From Devosia naphthalenivorans (GTDB lineage: Bacteria > Pseudomonadota > Alphaproteobacteria > Rhizobiales > Devosiaceae): a DNA stretch of 64,000 nt. Of the stretch, positions 8,966-19,238 are shown piece after piece (within the stretch, counting starts at the first letter, position 1; every line of letters starts with the position of its first letter). Below the pieces are notes generated by a model. That model was not told where the DNA came from. It searched no databases and worked only from the letters and a program-made list of their open reading frames with translations. The stretch covers positions 1 through 64,000 of the forward strand of contig NZ_PYVW01000012.1 in NCBI RefSeq assembly GCF_003056355.1, read 5' to 3'. A program made the translations under genes and the position numbers.

Positions 8966-9586
8966 TCAGGTTTCCACCACCACGGGCGGCACGTGTTTGG
9001 GCTCGTCCGGGGGGGCGTATTTGTTGAGGAGCGATAGCTGGCTGATCGAGAACAGGACGGTCAGCGGCATGACGCCCCAGACTTTGAAGGCGACCCAGAA
9101 ATCGGTCGAGAAATTGCGCCAGAGCACTTCGTTGATGATGGCGAGGACGACGAAGAACAGGCCCCAGTTCAGTGTCAGCTTGGACCAACCCTTGGGTTGC
9201 AGCTTGTAGACGTCGCCGAAGACGTATTTCAGCAGCGACTGGCGGAACAGCAGGCCGCCGAGCAGCACCGCCGCGAACAGCGAATTGGTGATGGTCGGCT
9301 TGATCTTGATGAAGGTATCGTCCTGCAGCCATAGCGTCAGGCCGCCGAAGACCAGTACGACGGCGCCGGTGACCAGCGGCATGACGGCGATCTTTTTGAG
9401 GATCAGCCAGGTCAGCACCAGCGACACCGTCATCGCGGCCATGAAACAGGCGGTGGCGACGAAGATGTCGGCGCGGGCATTGGCGATGAAGAACACGACC
9501 AGCGGGCCCAGTTCGAGTGCCATCTTGATGATCTGCGGGCGCAGTTCGTCCCAGTTGAGCTCGGGTTCGGCGGCTTTGTCGGTCAT
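8966..9586 (-). CDS. yciB: inner-membrane-spanning protein YciB (septation protein A)
   Basis: A 206-residue inner-membrane protein of the YciB/IspZ family, implicated in cell-envelope integrity and septation. Starting at the ATG at 9586 ([20 protein letters not shown]) there are about five hydrophobic helices, with the family segments [19 protein letters not shown] (about residue 100) and [20 protein letters not shown] (about 155). Upstream in-frame codons to 9733 do not look like protein. It is 88 bp downstream of ftsY, as in many alphaproteobacteria, and ends the dapF-mtaB-ftsY-yciB run. Confidence 0.93.
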   Translation of the reverse strand: MTDKAAEPELNWDELRPQIIKMALELGPLVVFFIANARADIFVATACFMAAMTVSLVLTWLILKKIAVMPLVTGAVVLVFGGLTLWLQDDTFIKIKPTITNSLFAAVLLGGLLFRQSLLKYVFGDVYKLQPKGWSKLTLNWGLFFVVLAIINEVLWRNFSTDFWVAFKVWGVMPLTVLFSISQLSLLNKYAPPDEPKHVPPVVVET

Positions 9587-9674
9587 GGGCTTATTCTTTC
9601 GTGTCCGCGCAATGTGGAGGCAAGCGCCTCGCCTTGCAAGGCCGGGATAGGGGGCAAGCGTGGTCACATTGCGG

Positions 9675-10889
9675 TTAGCGGCGGCCGGCAATGGCCTGGG
9701 CGAAGTCTGAAGCGGTAAAGGCTTCGAGATCATTAACGCCTTCGCCGACGCCGATAAAATGCACCGGCAGGCCGAATTTACGGGCGATGGCTACCAGAAT
9801 GCCGCCGCGGGCCGTGCCGTCGAGCTTGGTCATGACGAGGCCGGTGACGCCGGCGCGCTGGCCGAAGATTTCCACCTGCTTGAGGGCGTTCTGGCCGGTG
9901 GTGGCATCGAGCGTGAGGAGCGTCGCGTGCGGGGCGGTGGGGTCGACCTTCTTGATGACGCGGATGATCTTTTCGAGCTCGTTCATCAGCTCGTCGCGGT
10001 TCTGGAGGCGCCCGGCGGTGTCGATGATGAGGACGTCGCGGCCTTCGGTTCTGGCTTGCGTCATCGCATCGAAGGCGAGGCCCGAGGCGTCGGCGCCGGC
10101 GGGGCGGGAGATCACCGGGGCATTGGTGCGCTGGCCCCAGACCTGGAGTTGTTCGATGGCGGCGGCGCGGAAGGTATCGCCGGCGGCCAGCATGACCGAG
10201 CGGCCTTCGGCGGCGAATTTCTGCGCCAGCTTCCCGATGGTGGTGGTCTTGCCCGAACCGTTGACGCCGATCATCAGGATCACGAAGGGTTTTTGGACGC
10301 TGTTCACGGTGAGCGGCTGCGCGACGGGGCCGAGCACCTTTTCGACTTCGGCCGCCAGCACGGCGCGGACGTCTTCGCCCGATACGTCACGATCGAACCG
10401 GTCGCGGCGCAGGGTATCGGTGATGGCGGTGGCGGTTTCGATGCCGAGGTCGGCCTGGATCAGCACGTCTTCGAGCTCGTCCAGCGTTGCCGCGTCGAGC
10501 TTGCGCTTGGTGAAGACCGAGGTGATTGAGCCGGTCAGCTGATCCGAGGAGCGCTTGAGGCCGGTGGTGAGGCGGTCGAACCAACTGGTGCGTGCGGGTT
10601 CGGCGGGGATTTCGACCATGGCGGGCGGATCGAGCGCGACGACGAGGTCCGGCTCGGGCTCAGGCTCTGTGCGGGTGGTGGCCTGCTCCTCGATCTCTTC
10701 CACGTATTCGGGCGTGGTTTCGGGCGGGCCGGGAGGCGGCACATCCTCGGGCGCGGAGGGTGTTTCGGGCTCCACCGGCTGGGGCTCCGGCGGGGATGGT
10801 GGCGGCTCGGGGGGCGCGGGCTGCGTGGGCGGTTCGCCAACGAGATCGCCCCAGAGGCGCTTGAAGAAACCCGGCTTTTGTTCGCTCAT
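9675..10889 (-). CDS. ftsY: signal recognition particle receptor FtsY
   Basis: FtsY docks SRP-ribosome complexes at the inner membrane. The 404-residue protein has an acidic, proline-rich A domain (residues 1-95), the N domain (about 100-190) and the G domain with [15 protein letters not shown] (about 207-221), [27 protein letters not shown] and [11 protein letters not shown]. The length matches alphaproteobacterial FtsY. It starts 42 bp after the mtaB stop, within a minus-strand operon. Its partner ffh is also in this window, about 3 kb further down. Confidence 0.97.
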   Translation of the reverse strand: MSEQKPGFFKRLWGDLVGEPPTQPAPPEPPPSPPEPQPVEPETPSAPEDVPPPGPPETTPEYVEEIEEQATTRTEPEPEPDLVVALDPPAMVEIPAEPARTSWFDRLTTGLKRSSDQLTGSITSVFTKRKLDAATLDELEDVLIQADLGIETATAITDTLRRDRFDRDVSGEDVRAVLAAEVEKVLGPVAQPLTVNSVQKPFVILMIGVNGSGKTTTIGKLAQKFAAEGRSVMLAAGDTFRAAAIEQLQVWGQRTNAPVISRPAGADASGLAFDAMTQARTEGRDVLIIDTAGRLQNRDELMNELEKIIRVIKKVDPTAPHATLLTLDATTGQNALKQVEIFGQRAGVTGLVMTKLDGTARGGILVAIARKFGLPVHFIGVGEGVNDLEAFTASDFAQAIAGRR

Positions 10890-10931
10890 GGATTATGCCT
10901 TCAGTTCAGTGCCACGAGGGCGTGCCGGGGT

Positions 10932-12197
10932 CTAGGCCGCACGCTGCAGTGCCTCGCCCACCAGCCCTTCGGCGGTCACATCATGTATTCGAACGGCCAG
11001 CAACTCGCCCGGTTGCGCGCCGGGCACATTGACCGGCACGAACTGTTCGGTGCGGCCCATGCCGTTGCGCTCGATCAGCACGTTTTCGGTGTGACCGACG
11101 CGGCTGAGGCAGAGTTTGGCGAATTGGCGGTCACCCTCGGCGCGGAGGAGGGCGGCGCGATTGCGGGCGACGGTCTTGCTGACTTGCGGCATGCGCGCGG
11201 CGGGGGTGCCTTCGCGGGGGGAATAGGGGAAGACGTGGAGATAGGTCAGCTCCGCCTCGCCCACGATGGCAAGCGTGTTTTCGAACATTTCGTCGGTTTC
11301 GGTGGGGAAGCCGGCGATGATATCGGCGCCGAACACCATGTCGGGGCGCAGGGTGCGCAGCTTGCCCACGATTGCCAGCGCGTCGTCGCGGCTGTGGCGG
11401 CGCTTCATGCGCTTGAGGATCATGTCATCGCCCGATTGCAGCGACAGGTGCAGGTGCGGCATCAGGCGATGGTCGCTCGCCATGGCGTCATAGAGCGCTT
11501 CGTCGGCCTCGATGGAATCGATGGAGGAAATGCGCAGGCGGGGCAGGTCGGGAACGTGGCGCAGAATGGCCTGGGTGAGCTTGCCCAAAGTGAGATTGCC
11601 GGGCAGGTCGGGGCCGTAGGAGGTGACGTCCACCCCGGTCAGCACGACTTCGCGGTAGCCGTTGGCGACGAGCTTTTTGACCTGATCGACGACGGCGCCC
11701 ATGGGCACCGAGCGCGAGGGGCCGCGGCCGAAGGGGATGATGCAGAAGGTGCAGCGGTGATCGCAGCCGTTCTGGACCTGCACGAAGGCACGGGCGCGGC
11801 CGTCCATACCCTCGATCAGATGGCCGGCAGTTTCCCGCACGCTCATGATGTCGTTGACCTGCACCTTGTCGTTCAGCGGGGTGCCGAACACCATGGGCTG
11901 GTAGCTCGCGGCTTTCATCTTGTCTTCATTGCCGATGACGAGGTCGACTTCGGCCATGTCGCCGAAGGAGCGGGCTTCGGTCTGGGCGGCGCAGCCGGTG
12001 ACGATGATGCGGGCGGTCGGGTGATCGCGGCGGGCCTTGCGCACGGCCTGCTTGGCCTGCTTGACCGCCTCGGCGGTCACCGCGCAGGTGTTGATGATGA
12101 CGGCATTGTCCAGCCCGGCCTTTTCGGCTTCGGACTTCATCACCTCGGCCTCATAGGCATTGAGGCGGCAGCCGAATGTGAGGGTTTCGATAGCCAT
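10932..12197 (-). CDS. mtaB: tRNA t6A37 methylthiotransferase MtaB
   Basis: MtaB is a radical-SAM enzyme that converts t6A37 to ms2t6A in ANN-decoding tRNAs. The 421-residue protein begins [20 protein letters not shown] (UPF0004 domain with its Cys residues), has the radical-SAM CDHRCTFCIIPFGRGPSRS (about residue 145) and a C-terminal TRAM-like region. The ATG at 12197 overlaps the dapF TGA (TGATG), indicating translational coupling. Upstream codons to 12257 belong to dapF in another frame. The t6A itself is made by TsaD, encoded at 16406. Confidence 0.93.
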   Translation of the reverse strand: MAIETLTFGCRLNAYEAEVMKSEAEKAGLDNAVIINTCAVTAEAVKQAKQAVRKARRDHPTARIIVTGCAAQTEARSFGDMAEVDLVIGNEDKMKAASYQPMVFGTPLNDKVQVNDIMSVRETAGHLIEGMDGRARAFVQVQNGCDHRCTFCIIPFGRGPSRSVPMGAVVDQVKKLVANGYREVVLTGVDVTSYGPDLPGNLTLGKLTQAILRHVPDLPRLRISSIDSIEADEALYDAMASDHRLMPHLHLSLQSGDDMILKRMKRRHSRDDALAIVGKLRTLRPDMVFGADIIAGFPTETDEMFENTLAIVGEAELTYLHVFPYSPREGTPAARMPQVSKTVARNRAALLRAEGDRQFAKLCLSRVGHTENVLIERNGMGRTEQFVPVNVPGAQPGELLAVRIHDVTAEGLVGEALQRAA

Positions 12198-13072
12198 CAG
12201 GCGGCGACCTCGTTGCGCGCCCAGATGCCGGAGACGGGGTCGAGCGTGCCGGTCCATTCGAGTTCGGACGGACCGGTGAGGGTCACGTGGTCATCGGGGC
12301 GCCATTCGACGGTGAGATCGCCGCCGGGCAGGGTGACTGTGACCTTGCGCGCGGTGCGGCGAGTACGGGCGCCGTTGACGACGGCGGCACAGGCGGCGGT
12401 GCCGCAGGCCTGGGTGAGGCCAGCGCCTCGCTCCCAGGTGCGCAGGATCATACGGTCCGGCGTAAGAACCTGTGCCAGCGAGATATTAGCCCGCTCGGGA
12501 AAGATCGGATGGTTCTCCAGCATGGGGCCGAACCGGTCCAGCGCATAGCTCCAGACATCGTTGTGGACCCAGAAGGTGGCGTGCGGATTGCCCATGGAGG
12601 CGACCGATGGCGAATGGAGAACCGGGGCGTCGATGGGGCCGATCTGGAGTTCGATCTGGCGGGTGTCGGCGAATTCTTCGGCGAGCGGGATCTCGAACCA
12701 GGCAAACTTGGGCGTGCCCATGTCGACGGTAATCAGCCCGTCCGCCTCGACTTTGCCAAACAGAATCCCCGCCACGGATTCAAAGGTGAACGCATCGAGA
12801 TCGCCTTCGGACGCCAGGAACTGCGTGACGCAGCGCATGCCGTTGCCGCAGGCCTGGGCGCGCGAGCCGTCCGAATTGATGATCTCGATGTAATAGGCCG
12901 TGCCGGGGGTCCGGGAATCATGGATGGCCATGATCTGGTCGAACTTGGTGCCGGGGGTGGCATTGATGGCGATGGCGGCTTCCGGCGTCACCCGGCCGGG
13001 GCGTCCGCGCATGTCAGCGACGATGATCTGGTTGCCCAGCCCGTTCATCTTGAGAAAGGGGACGGTGCTCAA
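12197..13072 (-). CDS. dapF: diaminopimelate epimerase
   Basis: DapF interconverts LL- and meso-diaminopimelate for lysine and peptidoglycan. Key features are [15 protein letters not shown] at the start, the first catalytic cysteine in [13 protein letters not shown] and the second in [14 protein letters not shown]. The start is uncertain: a TTG at 13072 gives [14 protein letters not shown], typical of alphaproteobacterial DapF; an ATG at 13111 would add 13 residues, and an ATG at 13048 would begin at MNGLGN. The TTG start gives 291 residues, close to the family length. First gene of dapF-mtaB-ftsY-yciB. Confidence 0.93.
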   Translation of the reverse strand: MSTVPFLKMNGLGNQIIVADMRGRPGRVTPEAAIAINATPGTKFDQIMAIHDSRTPGTAYYIEIINSDGSRAQACGNGMRCVTQFLASEGDLDAFTFESVAGILFGKVEADGLITVDMGTPKFAWFEIPLAEEFADTRQIELQIGPIDAPVLHSPSVASMGNPHATFWVHNDVWSYALDRFGPMLENHPIFPERANISLAQVLTPDRMILRTWERGAGLTQACGTAACAAVVNGARTRRTARKVTVTLPGGDLTVEWRPDDHVTLTGPSELEWTGTLDPVSGIWARNEVAA

Positions 13073-13312
13073 TTTGCCGGTTCCGCGAATTGTCTGGTTT
13101 GGCCGGCACATCCGGCCCTTTGGCTCTATATGGCGGAACTGTCGGCAAAATACCAGCGGGCGGGGTGCAAAGCGGCGTTGCGCCCCTTCTGGCGGCCGGA
13201 GCAAGGGCTTGATTTCAGCCGCAATTAACCAGCGCGCGCGGTGATTGCCCGCCCAGGGGCCAAAAACCTGTATGCAGGGGCACCGGGCGGCTAGCCAGCA
13301 GGATGATGAAAC

Positions 13313-14491
13313 ATGACGAGCGCATTGGCATTCGATGGCGGCAGGCCAGATTTTGCAGCTGTTTCGGGCGTTTCTCAGTCGCTCGAACGCCTCGATGCCG
13401 CCGGCCTGCGAGCGCTTGGGGCCGAGGAGTGGGACGCGCTTTCGGCGGCGGCGCTGGTCGAAAACCCGTTTTATGACCGGCGCCATGTGATCGCCGGGCT
13501 GGATACGCTGGATAACAGCAAGGCGGTGCGCGGCTTTGCCTTCCGGACCGGACGGGGGCAATTGGCCGGATTGTTCCTGACGCAGCCGCGCTCCAATGTG
13601 CCGGCGCCGTTTCCCGTCGCCAATAGCCTGGCCAATATCTACCAGTTCAGCGGCACGCCGCTGCTGCATCGTGACCATGCCGAGGCGGTGGCAAAAGCCT
13701 GGGCCACGCAGGTGAGCCAGGGGAAGGCTCCCGGGTTATGGGCATTTGCGGATGTGAATACGGGTTCGGCAGCGAGCCATTTGCTGGACGCCGCGGCACG
13801 GGAGGCGGGCCTGCACTGGCGGGTGGTCATTCCTTATGAGCGGGCGCATCTGACGCGTCTGGCCGGTGGCTTTGAAGCGCATCTGGAGCAGGTACTGTCC
13901 AAGAACCGGCTCAAGGACGTGCGCCGCACCATGCGGCGGCTGGGCGAAGCGGGCAAGATCGAGCTCGAGCATGTGGAGGAACCCGAAGCGCTGACGCAGC
14001 GGCTCGGGGATTTCCTCAGCCTGGAACACTCCGGCTGGAAGGGCGAGCAGGGAACGTCGTTCCTGTCGCACGAAAAGGACGCAGCCTTTGCCCGCGCCGC
14101 CTATGCGCCGGGGCTGGCGACGCTGGACAGCCTGTTGCTGGATGGCAAGCCGATCGCCATGAAGCTTTCGATCCGGACGGGGCGCACGGCCTATACGCCC
14201 AAGATCGCCTATGACGAGGCGTTCAAGAAGCTGGGGCCCGGCATGGCGCTGGAATACCTGCTGATCGAGGCGTTTTATGCGTCCGAGGCGCTCGACGGGG
14301 TCGATGCTGCAGCCACGGCCGAGGGACATTCGGCGCTGAATTTTTTCAATAATCACAAGGCAATGGGCACGGTGATCGTCGGGCGGCGTGGCTGGCAGGT
14401 GAGTGTGCTGGCGGCACTGCATGAGGGGCGGAAGACGATCAAGGAGCGGGTGAAGGCTTGGCAGGCGCGCGGGGCGAAGCCAGGCGGGTGA
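13313..14491 (+). CDS. GNAT-fold acetyltransferase of the BioF2 (PF13480) type
   Basis: A 392-residue protein. [19 protein letters not shown] (about 196-214) matches the K-x-R...RR-x-xRL core of BioF2-like acetyltransferases, followed by a region like that family's C-terminal GNAT lobe ([20 protein letters not shown]). Substrate unknown. It diverges from dapF with a 240-bp gap. It is only distantly like the protein at 7395, so the two are not a recent duplication. Confidence 0.72.
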   Translation: MTSALAFDGGRPDFAAVSGVSQSLERLDAAGLRALGAEEWDALSAAALVENPFYDRRHVIAGLDTLDNSKAVRGFAFRTGRGQLAGLFLTQPRSNVPAPFPVANSLANIYQFSGTPLLHRDHAEAVAKAWATQVSQGKAPGLWAFADVNTGSAASHLLDAAAREAGLHWRVVIPYERAHLTRLAGGFEAHLEQVLSKNRLKDVRRTMRRLGEAGKIELEHVEEPEALTQRLGDFLSLEHSGWKGEQGTSFLSHEKDAAFARAAYAPGLATLDSLLLDGKPIAMKLSIRTGRTAYTPKIAYDEAFKKLGPGMALEYLLIEAFYASEALDGVDAAATAEGHSALNFFNNHKAMGTVIVGRRGWQVSVLAALHEGRKTIKERVKAWQARGAKPGG

Positions 14492-14517
14492 TGGGTCGGC
14501 ACCCCCACCCACCGCGC

Positions 14518-14543
14518 TGCCCTCGGGCGTGACCCGAGGGCCT
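14518..14543. repeat. CCCTCGGG-type palindrome
   Basis: CCCTCGGGCGTGACCCGAGGG lies just after the acetyltransferase gene, in a 198-bp gap with no visible gene. Same family as the cluster at 8700-8955. Confidence 0.65.
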
Positions 14544-14689
14544 CTCACCGCTCATGCCGGATGAACAATGACTCCCGGGAAGTGTTCACTCCGGATGCTT
14601 TCATTTGTTATGATGCGGTACTCCCTCCCTATTGGGCAGGCTATCGCAGATAGGTGAACCGGTGCCCGACAGCCAAGGTGCCGCGCCTC

Positions 14690-15124
14690 CTACAACCCAC
14701 CCATCCGGCAAATCAACGCCCACTCCTCAGCCGAAACCTTGCTCACCGACAATCGCGACAGCTTGACCAGTTCCAGGTCCGCCAGCTCCGGCGTCGCCTT
14801 GACCGTCGCCAGCGTCACCGGCTTGGGCAGTGGCTTTACCGCCTCCACATCGACGCACTCCCAGACCACTTCGCCCTTGGCGTTGAGCTCGGCAGTATCA
14901 TCGGGATGGGCCAGCGCGATCACCTTGATGATCCCGACGATTTCCTTGCCGATATTGGAATGGTAGAAAAACGCCTCGTCGCCGATCGCCATGGCCTTCA
15001 TGTTGTTGCGCGCCGCATAATTGCGCACCCCATGCCAGGATTCAGGCTCGCCCCGCTTGGTCTTGGCCATCATGTCGTCGAACGAAAAAACGTCCGGCTC
15101 GGATTTCATCAACCAATAGGCCAC
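14690..15124 (-). CDS. EVE-domain protein
   Basis: A 144-residue protein consisting of a single EVE domain (PUA-like fold that reads modified bases). It starts with GTG at 15124: MAYWLMKSEPDVFSFDDMM, then WHGVRNYAARNNMKAMAIGD and FFYHSNIGKEIVGI, all diagnostic. The exact ligand is not known for this group. It is 5 bp downstream of the YciI-family gene, in the tsaD-gpsA-yciI-eve run seen in many alphaproteobacteria. Confidence 0.92.
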   Translation of the reverse strand: MAYWLMKSEPDVFSFDDMMAKTKRGEPESWHGVRNYAARNNMKAMAIGDEAFFYHSNIGKEIVGIIKVIALAHPDDTAELNAKGEVVWECVDVEAVKPLPKPVTLATVKATPELADLELVKLSRLSVSKVSAEEWALICRMGGL

Positions 15125-15129
15125 TTGGA

Positions 15130-15423
15130 TCAGGCCTTCGGCGACATGTGATCATAGGCAAGCCGCCAGGGCTTGATCTCGATGCTCTCGAAAATGCCCT
15201 CGGAGACGAAGGGATCGGCATTGAAGATCGCCTTGGCCGCATCGATGGACTCCGCTTCCACCACGACCAGCGAGCCTTCCGGCGTGCCCGCTTCGTCGAG
15301 CAGCGCGCCCGCCAGCCGCAATTGCTGGCCCAGGCTATCGAGATGCTGCAGATGCACCGGCCGCACCGCCAGCCGCTTGTCAGATGTGGCCGGCTTGTCC
15401 TTGGCGATCATCGCGTAAAGCAT
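15130..15423 (-). CDS. YciI-family protein
   Basis: A 97-residue ferredoxin-like-fold protein of the YciI/YCII family. It begins MLYAMIAKDKPATSDKRL and contains the conserved RPVHLQHL (His) and GSLVVVEAESIDAAKAIFNA segments, with the DPFVSEGIF acid-containing motif near the end. Its biochemical role is unclear; some relatives are dehalogenase- or lyase-like. It sits 6 bp after gpsA and 5 bp before the EVE gene. Confidence 0.9.
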   Translation of the reverse strand: MLYAMIAKDKPATSDKRLAVRPVHLQHLDSLGQQLRLAGALLDEAGTPEGSLVVVEAESIDAAKAIFNADPFVSEGIFESIEIKPWRLAYDHMSPKA

Positions 15424-15429
15424 GAAATT

Positions 15430-16416
15430 TCAGTCCTCTCGTTTCAGGGGGCGGGACATCAGCCCCGCAACAACAGTGGCAATATCGGCCGTGCCGCTCA
15501 AAACCGCGTGCACGGCGCCAACCAGCGGGGCATCGACCCCAAGGCTCTTGGCGAGCGCATCGGCCACCGGCGTCGTGGCAACGCCTTCAGCGAGCTTGGC
15601 CCCACCGACCAGGATCGCCTCGACGCCCTGCCCGCGCCCCAGCGCCATGCCGAATTGGTAATTACGCGACTGCACCGAGGTGCAGGTCAGCGTCAGATCG
15701 CCCAGCCCGGCAAGCCCGGTCAGCGTATGCGCGGAGCCGCCCATGGCCGAAACCATGCGTGCCATTTCCGCATAGGCGCGCGCGATCAGCGCCGAACGTG
15801 CCGAGGCGCCCAGTTCGGCGCCATCCACCGCGCCACAGGCCAGCGCATAAACATTCTTGAGCGCTCCGGCGATCTCGACCCCGATCCGGTCATCGGCCGC
15901 ATAGGGGCGAAAACTCGGTCCCGCCAGCGCCCCTGCCAGCGCCGAAGTCAGTTCGGCATCGTCGCCCGCCAGCGTAACGGCCGTGGGGCGGCCCGCCGCC
16001 ACATCGGCGGCAAAGCTTGGTCCGGACAGCACGAACGGAATGGCGCCGGGCGCCATGTCGGCAAGAATTTCACTCTGCCGCTGCAACGTCCCGGTCTCGA
16101 GCCCCTTGGCCGACAGCACCACCGGCTTGCCGGCAAGCGTGCTGGGGTCCATGGCGCCAAGCGCGGCCCGGCTCGCCTGCGCCGGAACGGCAAGGATGAC
16201 GAAATCGGCGGCGATGGCCTCGCCGCTGGCCGTTATCGCCTGATGCAGCCCCTGTTCGCCGAGATAACGCTGGTTGGTGCGATTGCCGTTGATTTCGTCG
16301 GCCTGCGCGACATCGCGCACCACCAGATTGACCGTCCGGCCTGCCATGGCGGCCGCTTGCGCCAGCGCCGTGCCCCAGGCGCCGCCACCGATCACATCGA
16401 CGGTTTCAAGCCGCAT
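15430..16416 (-). CDS. gpsA: NAD(P)-dependent glycerol-3-phosphate dehydrogenase
   Basis: GpsA makes sn-glycerol-3-phosphate for phospholipids from dihydroxyacetone phosphate. The 328-residue protein has the Rossmann motif [17 protein letters not shown] at the N-terminus, [24 protein letters not shown], the catalytic-lysine region [15 protein letters not shown] and [12 protein letters not shown]. The ATG at 16416 overlaps the tsaD stop by 11 bp, so the two are translationally linked. Confidence 0.96.
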   Translation of the reverse strand: MRLETVDVIGGGAWGTALAQAAAMAGRTVNLVVRDVAQADEINGNRTNQRYLGEQGLHQAITASGEAIAADFVILAVPAQASRAALGAMDPSTLAGKPVVLSAKGLETGTLQRQSEILADMAPGAIPFVLSGPSFAADVAAGRPTAVTLAGDDAELTSALAGALAGPSFRPYAADDRIGVEIAGALKNVYALACGAVDGAELGASARSALIARAYAEMARMVSAMGGSAHTLTGLAGLGDLTLTCTSVQSRNYQFGMALGRGQGVEAILVGGAKLAEGVATTPVADALAKSLGVDAPLVGAVHAVLSGTADIATVVAGLMSRPLKRED

Positions 16417-17485
16417 CGGGTTCTATCCTCATATCCGGCAGATCGAGCGGCCAGCGCGGCCGGGCCGTGAAATCCAGCCCATCGTGAACGCCCAGGGCGA
16501 AGCGTTCGGCCCCGGCCCAGGCAACCATCGCCCCATTATCCGTGCACAAGGCAATCGGCGGCACGACCAGCATCGCTCCCACCTCGTCGCAGACCTGCCG
16601 CAGCGCCCCCGCAATTGCCTGGTTTGCCGCAACGCCCCCGGCCACCACAAGCTGCATCGTCTGGTCCGGAAAATCGCGGGCAAATCGCTCCAGCGCCTGC
16701 CGCGACCGAACGGCAACAATCTCGGCCACCGAAGCCTGAAAACTTGCCGCGATATCGGCAACATCCGTTTCGCTCAGCGGCGCCAATGCCTCGGCCTGCA
16801 GCCGCACGGCGGTCTTGAGCCCCGAAAACGAAAAATCGAGCCGCGCTTCGCGCAGCAGCGGCCGCGGAAATTTGAACCGCTTGGGGTCCCCCTGCCTGGC
16901 CATGGCCTCCACCGCCGGCCCGCCGGGATGGCCAAGGCTGAGCAGCTTTGCCACCTTGTCGAAGGCCTCGCCCAGGGCATCGTCGATTGTCGTGCCCCAG
17001 CGCTCGTAGTCGCCGACGCCGCGCACCAGCACGAACTGCGAATGCCCGCCCGATACCAGCAGCATCAGATAGGGAAACTCTATTCCATTGGTCAGCCGCG
17101 CCGTCAGCGCGTGGGCCTCCAAGTGATTGACTGCAATCAGTGGCTTGCCCAGTGCTGCCGCCAGCGCCTTGGCCGTCGTCAGCCCCACCAGCACGCCCCC
17201 GATCAGCCCGGGCCCAGCGGTCGCCGCAATGGCGTCGACCTCGTCCAGCCTCACGCCCGCCTCCCGGCAAGCCTGCGCGATGATGTGATCGAGATAGGTC
17301 ACATGCGCCCGCGCAGCCAGTTCGGGCACGACGCCGCCGAATGCCGCATGTTCATCGAGCTGCGAACGGACCACATTGGAACTTATGTTAGCGCCACCGA
17401 ATTGGTCGCGCACGACGATCGCCGCCGCGGTTTCATCGCAACTGGTCTCTATGCCTAGGATAGTGGCTTGCGCTTGCCCGGTCAC
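16406..17485 (-). CDS. tsaD: tRNA N6-threonylcarbamoyladenosine transferase TsaD
   Basis: TsaD transfers threonylcarbamoyl to A37 of ANN-decoding tRNAs with TsaB and TsaE. A GTG at 17485 gives a 359-residue protein starting [20 protein letters not shown]. Motifs: [33 protein letters not shown], the metal-binding [32 protein letters not shown] and [11 protein letters not shown]. The open frame extends far upstream to 18874 but that part is antisense to hemC. It diverges from hemC with a 52-bp shared promoter gap. Confidence 0.95.
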   Translation of the reverse strand: MTGQAQATILGIETSCDETAAAIVVRDQFGGANISSNVVRSQLDEHAAFGGVVPELAARAHVTYLDHIIAQACREAGVRLDEVDAIAATAGPGLIGGVLVGLTTAKALAAALGKPLIAVNHLEAHALTARLTNGIEFPYLMLLVSGGHSQFVLVRGVGDYERWGTTIDDALGEAFDKVAKLLSLGHPGGPAVEAMARQGDPKRFKFPRPLLREARLDFSFSGLKTAVRLQAEALAPLSETDVADIAASFQASVAEIVAVRSRQALERFARDFPDQTMQLVVAGGVAANQAIAGALRQVCDEVGAMLVVPPIALCTDNGAMVAWAGAERFALGVHDGLDFTARPRWPLDLPDMRIEPDAA

Positions 17486-17537
17486 GACGAACTGGTTACT
17501 CCAAAGGTAACCCTGCCTACTATAGGACGTTAAGAGA

Positions 17538-18482
17538 TTGCAATCGCCAGCCCCTTTCGCCCGGATCGGAACGCGCGGCAGCCCCCTCGCGCTGACGCAG
17601 GCCAGGATGGTGCGCAGCCAGTTGGCGCAAGCCCACGGAATAGCTGAAGACGACATCGTCATCGAAGTCATTTCGACCGGTGGCGACCGCACCCAGGCGA
17701 GCAACCAGCCTCTCACCGAAATCGGCGGCAAGGGCCTGTTCACCAAGGAAATCGACGAGGCCATGCTCGCCGGCCGCGTCGATATCGGCGTGCATTGCGT
17801 CAAGGACGTTGCGACAAGGCTGACGCCGGGCATCGTCATGCCGACCGTGCTGGAACGCGAGGATGTGCGCGACGCCTTCATTTCGGTGGCCGTGGCCGGT
17901 CTCGACAACCTGCCCGAGCGCGGCCGTTTCGGCACCTCCTCCATCCGCCGGGCAGCCCAGGTGCTGCGCCAGCGTCCCGATCTCGAAATCGTGCCGTTTC
18001 GCGGCAATGTGCACACGCGCCTGCAAAAGCTGCTGGATGGCGTCGCCGATGCCACCATGCTGGCCATCGCCGGACTGAACCGGCTGGGCGAGAGCCACCG
18101 CGCCACCGCCCTGCTCGATCCGGAAATCTTCATGCCGGCGCCTGCACAGGGCGCAATCGGGCTTGCCGTGCGCAGCGACAATCCGGCCATGGCCGATTTC
18201 GTCGCCGTTCTGGACCACAAGCCGACCCATCTGACGGTGGATGCGGAGCGTGCCATGCTCGCCGTGCTCGATGGCTCCTGCCGCACACCGGTCGGCACCT
18301 TTTCGCGCCTCGATGGCGCAACGCTGACCTTGAAAGGACAGATTCTGAGCCTCGACGGAAAAACCGCCTTCGACAGCGCGGCCACGGGATCGGACCCCCA
18401 TATTGTCGGCCGCGAGGTCGGAGAAGACCTGATCCGCCAGGCCGGCACCGAATGGCTGGCACAATGGGCGGCCACGCGATGA
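17538..18482 (+). CDS. hemC: porphobilinogen deaminase (hydroxymethylbilane synthase)
   Basis: HemC polymerises four porphobilinogens to hydroxymethylbilane. The 314-residue protein begins at a TTG (17538, preceded by AGGACG) with [16 protein letters not shown] and shows [24 protein letters not shown], the catalytic-Asp [29 protein letters not shown] and the dipyrromethane-binding cysteine in [10 protein letters not shown]. The hemD ATG overlaps its TGA. It is the first gene of hemC-hemD-mic60-hemY. Confidence 0.96.
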   Translation: MQSPAPFARIGTRGSPLALTQARMVRSQLAQAHGIAEDDIVIEVISTGGDRTQASNQPLTEIGGKGLFTKEIDEAMLAGRVDIGVHCVKDVATRLTPGIVMPTVLEREDVRDAFISVAVAGLDNLPERGRFGTSSIRRAAQVLRQRPDLEIVPFRGNVHTRLQKLLDGVADATMLAIAGLNRLGESHRATALLDPEIFMPAPAQGAIGLAVRSDNPAMADFVAVLDHKPTHLTVDAERAMLAVLDGSCRTPVGTFSRLDGATLTLKGQILSLDGKTAFDSAATGSDPHIVGREVGEDLIRQAGTEWLAQWAATR

Positions 18483-19210
18483 CCAACATGCTGGTCACCC
18501 GCCCCGAGCCGGACTGCCAATCGACGCTCGCCCGCTTGCAGGCACTGGAAATCCCGGCCCAGGCAGCCGCTGTCATGGTGCGCAAGACGCTCGATGTCAG
18601 CCTGCCCCCGCCAGATGGTTTCACCGCCATGGTGCTCACCAGCACCAACGCCATCCGTTCCCTCGATGAGCGGGGCGTATTGGCCAACTATCTGCAATTG
18701 CCGGTCTTTGCCGTGGGCGATCGTACCGCGCGCGAAGCCGAGGCCGTTGGTTTCAGGCGGGTCAGCAGCGCTGCCGGGGCGCTGCAGGATCTCGTCAATG
18801 CCATGGCCATCGCCCGGCTGCCGGGCCCGGTGTTCCATCCCACGGGCCGCTACAGCGCCGGCGATCTGGCGCAAGCCGTCGCCCCACTCGGCATCATGGT
18901 GGTCACCGCCCGCATCTATGACATGGTTGCCGTCGATAGCCTGCCCGAGGACATCATGGCCGCTCTGAAGGACGGCCGCATCACCGAGGTCCTGAGCTAT
19001 TCCCGGCGCACCGCCGAAATTTTCGCCCAGCTCACCAAATCACTGGACCAGACGCAGAAAAGCCGGCTTGCGATGCTCTGCCTCAGCGAGGCCGTGGCCG
19101 AACCGCTGCTGGAAAACCACTTCAATCGCATCAGCCTGGCCGACCGGCCGGACGAAGACGCCATGATGGCACTGGCGCTGGCTGTTGCACGCGAACAAAC
19201 TGGGTCATGA
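18479..19210 (+). CDS. hemD: uroporphyrinogen-III synthase
   Basis: HemD closes and inverts ring D of hydroxymethylbilane to uroporphyrinogen III. The 243-residue protein shows the weakly conserved family pattern: [15 protein letters not shown] at the N-terminus, [11 protein letters not shown] (about 56-66), [16 protein letters not shown], and the second-domain [10 protein letters not shown] and [12 protein letters not shown] segments. The ATG at 18479 overlaps the hemC stop by four bases (ATGA). The context between hemC and a mitofilin/HemY pair makes the call secure despite low sequence conservation. Confidence 0.9.
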   Translation: MTNMLVTRPEPDCQSTLARLQALEIPAQAAAVMVRKTLDVSLPPPDGFTAMVLTSTNAIRSLDERGVLANYLQLPVFAVGDRTAREAEAVGFRRVSSAAGALQDLVNAMAIARLPGPVFHPTGRYSAGDLAQAVAPLGIMVVTARIYDMVAVDSLPEDIMAALKDGRITEVLSYSRRTAEIFAQLTKSLDQTQKSRLAMLCLSEAVAEPLLENHFNRISLADRPDEDAMMALALAVAREQTGS

Positions 19211-19238
19211 TAGGCCCTGAACGAGAGGATACCCTTCG

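Noticed and set aside
17486..18874. Long N-terminal extension of tsaD
   Set aside because: The frame stays open but is antisense to hemC/hemD; TsaD proteins start at the IETSCDET region, so the GTG at 17485 is used.
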